Positions 61,175-64,000 of a stretch of DNA of 64,000 nucleotides are shown in pieces. The DNA is taken from positions 372,001 through 436,000 of the forward strand of contig CBDAQP010000003.1 of NCBI GenBank assembly GCA_965199245.1. Direction: 5' to 3'. The notes below the pieces were generated by a model that worked only from the letters and a program-made list of their open reading frames with translations, had not been told where the DNA came from and did no database searches. The stretch is from Carbonatibacter sp965199245. GTDB taxonomy: Bacteria > Pseudomonadota > Alphaproteobacteria > Kiloniellales > Kiloniellaceae. A program made the position numbers and the translations under genes. Positions within the stretch are counted from its first letter, which is position 1, and each line of letters starts with the position of its first letter.

Positions 61175-63027
61175 TGGACAAGGCTGAACAGGCCCTTTTC
61201 AAGCGGGCGACGGCATCAACGGTGCAGGCCATTGCACAGCGCAGCGATCTTGACGTACAGTTCACGGCAACGGGGCGCGGTCTGCGCGGTGATGAGGTTC
61301 GCCTGCCCACCCCATCCGGGGAGCTTTCGACAGGGGACAAGGCCATTATCCGGGGGCGCGCCGACTGGTGCGCTGTGCGTCTGCGCTTTCATGACAGCAC
61401 CACCCACCAGGTCACCCGCCCGATAGAGGCCGAAGCCGCCAGCATCCACGATGCCCTGGAACAGGTGCGCTGTGAATGCCTGGGGCGACGCCGAATGGCG
61501 GGATTGTTCAAAAACCTGGGGGCCAGCCGCCAGGCCGCCCACGAAGAGTCAGGATGGGCAACGGCACGCCACCGGGCGGATGTCCCCCGGGCCGACGCCG
61601 TCGCCGCCCTCGCCCGCCAATGTCTCAGCGGAGAGGCCGGCACGGACAGCGATCAAAATATCCTCGACCTTTGGCGGCCCCATCTCCCTGTGATGGCAAA
61701 GTTTGAGGGCCTGAACAACGTTCTGGACGACCAGGCCGCCTTTGCTGAACTGACCCGCGCCCTGTTGACCCAGATGAACCTTGATCCCGCCCGGGACGGC
61801 GAACAGGACAACACGACACAAGAAGCAGAGACCCGGGACAGCACGGCCACCGATGACGACAGCCATGCAGAGGACAAACAACAAACCTCTGAACCCGCCG
61901 CGCCCCTTGAATCGGAACAAAACCGGGAGGAGGGCGAGGGCAAAGGCGAGGACGCAGGCGATCAGGACAGCGAAGGCCAAAGCGACGCGACCCCGGGGCA
62001 AGACCACCCGGCCTCCGGATCCCCGGGGCACCCCCCCGACCATAAACCGGGACAAAATTTTTCAACGCAGGAGCACTACGCGGTCTTTACAACAAGATTC
62101 GATGAAGTGATCACCGCCGAAGACCTCTGCGATGACGAGGAACTCGCGCGGTTACGCGATTATCTGGATCAACAGCTCGTCGCCCTGCACAGCATCATTG
62201 CGCGGCTTGCCAACCGCCTGCAACGCCGTTTGATGGCGCAACAGACCCGGTCATGGGAATTTAACTGCGAAGAAGGTCTGTTAGACACCGCGCGATTGAG
62301 TGCAGTTGTCACCAACCCCCTGCACGCGCTCTCGTTCAAACGCGAAAGCGACAGTTCTTTTCGCGATACTGTTGTGAGCCTGCTGATTGACAATTCCGGC
62401 TCGATGCGCGGTCGCCCGATTATGACCGCCGCCATTTCTGCGGATATTCTGGCCCGCACCCTTGAACGCTGTGGCGTCAAGGTCGAAATTCTGGGCTTTA
62501 CAACCAGGCTGTGGAAAGGCGGACAATCGCGCGAGATCTGGACAGAGGCTGGCAAGCCACCTCACCCCGGGCGACTCAATGACCTGCGCCATATTATCTA
62601 CAAACACGCCGACGCCCCCATGCGGCGGTCGCGTAAAAATCTGGCCCTGATGCTCCGCGAAGGCCTGCTCAAGGAAAATATTGACGGCGAGGCCCTGCTC
62701 TGGGCGCACACGCGCCTGATGGCGCGCAAGGAACACCGTCGGATTTTAATGGTCATTTCCGATGGGGCACCCGTCGATGACTCAACACTGTCTGTGAATA
62801 CAGGGGCGTTCCTCGAAAACCACCTGCGCACTGTCATTGACAAAATCGAAAACCAGTCTCCGGTTGAATTGGTCGCCATTGGCATCGGACATGATGTCAC
62901 CCGTTACTATACACACGCCATCACCCTGAGCGAGGTTGAGCAACTGGGGGGAACCATGATGGAAAAAATCGCCGAACTTTTCGACACAGACCGCAATACC
63001 CAAAAGCCTCTTTATGACCGACCTTGA
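61174..63027 (+). CDS. cobT: Cobaltochelatase subunit CobT
   Basis: A 617-residue protein. A mixed N-terminal domain is followed by a very acidic linker (about residues 205-295, Asp/Glu/Gln-rich with SEGQSDATPGQDHP) and a C-terminal VWA domain with the MIDAS motif in LIDNSGSMRGRP. VWA domains bind Mg2+ and contact the CobN part. The partner cobS overlaps its start. A flavin reductase gene starts inside its last codons. Confidence 0.9.
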   Translation: MDKAEQALFKRATASTVQAIAQRSDLDVQFTATGRGLRGDEVRLPTPSGELSTGDKAIIRGRADWCAVRLRFHDSTTHQVTRPIEAEAASIHDALEQVRCECLGRRRMAGLFKNLGASRQAAHEESGWATARHRADVPRADAVAALARQCLSGEAGTDSDQNILDLWRPHLPVMAKFEGLNNVLDDQAAFAELTRALLTQMNLDPARDGEQDNTTQEAETRDSTATDDDSHAEDKQQTSEPAAPLESEQNREEGEGKGEDAGDQDSEGQSDATPGQDHPASGSPGHPPDHKPGQNFSTQEHYAVFTTRFDEVITAEDLCDDEELARLRDYLDQQLVALHSIIARLANRLQRRLMAQQTRSWEFNCEEGLLDTARLSAVVTNPLHALSFKRESDSSFRDTVVSLLIDNSGSMRGRPIMTAAISADILARTLERCGVKVEILGFTTRLWKGGQSREIWTEAGKPPHPGRLNDLRHIIYKHADAPMRRSRKNLALMLREGLLKENIDGEALLWAHTRLMARKEHRRILMVISDGAPVDDSTLSVNTGAFLENHLRTVIDKIENQSPVELVAIGIGHDVTRYYTHAITLSEVEQLGGTMMEKIAELFDTDRNTQKPLYDRP

Positions 63028-63499
63028 CACAAAAGCCTTCCGCGCGGCCCTGTCCAGCTTTGCAACGGGTGTGACTGTTGTCACCACACAGGACAGGGCC
63101 GGACAAGCGGTCGGCATGACCGCCAGCAGCTTCAACAGCCTTTCCCTCGACCCGCCATTGATCTTGTGGTCGGTGACGAAAATAGCGGGCAGTGCCCGGG
63201 CCTTTGTTGACTGCACCCACTTTTGTATCAATGTTCTGGGCGCGGATCAGGCCGCACTCTCCGACCATTTCGCCCGCTCTGGCACAGATAAATTTGCAAC
63301 TGTTGCCACAGAAAGCGGCCTCGGCGACTGTCGAAAGATCAGCGCGGCCATCGCACATTTTGAATGCCGCAGGTGGGCCATTTACGAGGGCGGTGACCAT
63401 TGGATTGTGGTGGGGCAGGTCGAACGCTTCACCACCACAGACCGCGACGGGCTGGTCTTCGCCCGGGGACGATACGCCGTCGCCCGCCCTCTGTCGTGA
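63014..63499 (+). CDS. Flavin reductase family protein
   Basis: A 161-residue flavoprotein of the FMN-binding split-barrel: FATGVTVVTTQDRAG, VGMTASSFNSLSLDPPLILW and an FARGRYAVARPL end. Members reduce free FMN with NADH or feed two-component oxidases. Because it overlaps cobT by 14 bases, a corrinoid-reductase (CobR-like) role in B12 synthesis is a reasonable guess; another is to supply reduced flavin to an unseen monooxygenase. Confidence 0.8.
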   Translation: MTDLDTKAFRAALSSFATGVTVVTTQDRAGQAVGMTASSFNSLSLDPPLILWSVTKIAGSARAFVDCTHFCINVLGADQAALSDHFARSGTDKFATVATESGLGDCRKISAAIAHFECRRWAIYEGGDHWIVVGQVERFTTTDRDGLVFARGRYAVARPLS

Positions 63500-63661
63500 A
63501 AATCAGCCTCCACTCATTCTTGGCAGAATAAAAATTTGACGGCACTATCTGAGTCGTTAGAATAAGGGACAGGAAAATCATCCGAAAGGCCGACGGTTTG
63601 CATACAATCGGCGCAAAAGTTTTTAAAAATAACGGTCGGTTGCACGCAGTCGGGGGTGAGT

Positions 63662-64000
63662 ATGCCTGATGTTGGTGGCGATGCCCAAAATGCGGAGTTG
63701 ATTGAGCTCCTTGTCGATAGGGTCGAAAACCTTCGTCCAAAGTTACTCGACTTATCGCGCAGAAATCCTCTGATATCAACTCGACTTGACTCTAGAAGCG
63801 GCTCAATTATTCGCGCGATTGATGAGCTTCCGGATATTCTTGCCCGCAATTTGTTGAGCGGCAAAAAAATGCGTTTTGTTCCTTTGCCGCCTTTGGGTAA
63901 AGACCCTCAAGATGAGCAAAGTCGAAAATTTCAATCCGCACTCAGCGAAGCCCGGCGTACAGACGAGGTATATCTGGAAGCCCGAAAAACAGACCCAGAT
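63662..64000 (+). CDS. DUF4011-type helicase, N-terminus only
   Basis: From ATG 63662 an open frame runs to the window edge (113 codons). The hallmark ENLRPKLLDLSRRNPLI is the opening of DUF4011 proteins, large superfamily-1 helicases with a later nuclease-like or DUF3320 domain, several of which sit in anti-phage islands. The base composition is clearly poorer in GC than the cobT-side genes. The 160 bases upstream carry a T-rich stretch but no clear ribosome-binding site other than GGGGTGAG before the ATG. Confidence 0.7.
   Translation, partial: MPDVGGDAQNAELIELLVDRVENLRPKLLDLSRRNPLISTRLDSRSGSIIRAIDELPDILARNLLSGKKMRFVPLPPLGKDPQDEQSRKFQSALSEARRTDEVYLEARKTDPD

Noticed and set aside
1..64000. 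CRISPR array, rRNA or tRNA genes
   Set aside because: No regularly spaced repeats longer than about 20 bases and no tRNA-like TPsiC signatures were found by reading. A dedicated search was not possible.

Overview
The window looks like chromosomal DNA of an alphaproteobacterium of moderately high GC content. The evidence is a GapR/DUF2312 nucleoid protein, a DUF1244 protein, the sulfite-reduction set cysG / DUF2849 / cysI / DUF934, the aerobic cobalt chelatase pair CobS/CobT, a divergent glutamyl-tRNA synthetase and an AmgK-like sugar kinase. I cannot fix the genus from sequence alone. I saw no rRNA or tRNA genes and no CRISPR array.

Region 1 (1-4200) is a relic of Mu-like phage head genes. 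Two diverged copies of one module (PBECR2-type nuclease domain, Mu gpI-like protease/scaffold, start of a DUF2190 capsid-cement gene) lie head to head as a large imperfect inverted duplication. The junction falls inside gpI and DUF2190 at about 1933/1934.

Region 2 (4190-14400) is a mobile-element and defence graveyard. It holds a broken IS3 transposase, an IS630 element with 48-bp terminal repeats, a truncated MbcA/ParS-type antitoxin with an extra C-terminal domain, a class II Fic protein, an EF-hand protein and gltX. It also holds an Eco29kI-like restriction-modification operon (small RHH protein, GIY-YIG nuclease, frameshifted C5 methyltransferase), a SLATT-domain fragment cut by an IS5-type element, and a serine-recombinase stub.

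Region 3 (14800-36300) is mostly housekeeping: three lipoproteins (two related to each other, one frameshifted), a TauE/SafE exporter, UppP, MnmC, an AmgK-like kinase and the sulfite-reduction operon without cysH. It continues with ferredoxin, KatG, the SbtA/SbtB bicarbonate uptake pair, glycerate 2-kinase, an N-formylglutamate amidohydrolase family protein, DUF1244, GapR, and an LplT-like transporter overlapping an acyl-CoA synthetase.

Region 4 (36550-38900) is the most striking locus. It encodes a retron whose reverse transcriptase carries a C-terminal TOPRIM domain (Retron-Eco2/Ec67 architecture). Directly upstream is a candidate msr-msd RNA bounded by a perfect 11-bp a1/a2 repeat, with a branch-G context resembling Ec67 as I recall it.

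Region 5 (38900-60100) holds BolA, then a LysR-controlled catabolic cluster of about 20 kb. It encodes an aldehyde dehydrogenase, an M19 dipeptidase, two proteins of unknown function, an Ldh-family dehydrogenase, a BCCT transporter, an oligopeptide ABC transporter with an embedded CocE/NonD hydrolase, and a heterotetrameric sarcosine-oxidase-like enzyme whose delta subunit has lost all its cysteines. Together these suggest uptake and breakdown of a peptide-linked or N-methylated amino compound; the substrate is unknown. Region 6 (60100-64000) has cobS, cobT, a flavin reductase overlapping cobT, and the start of a DUF4011-type helicase cut by the window edge.
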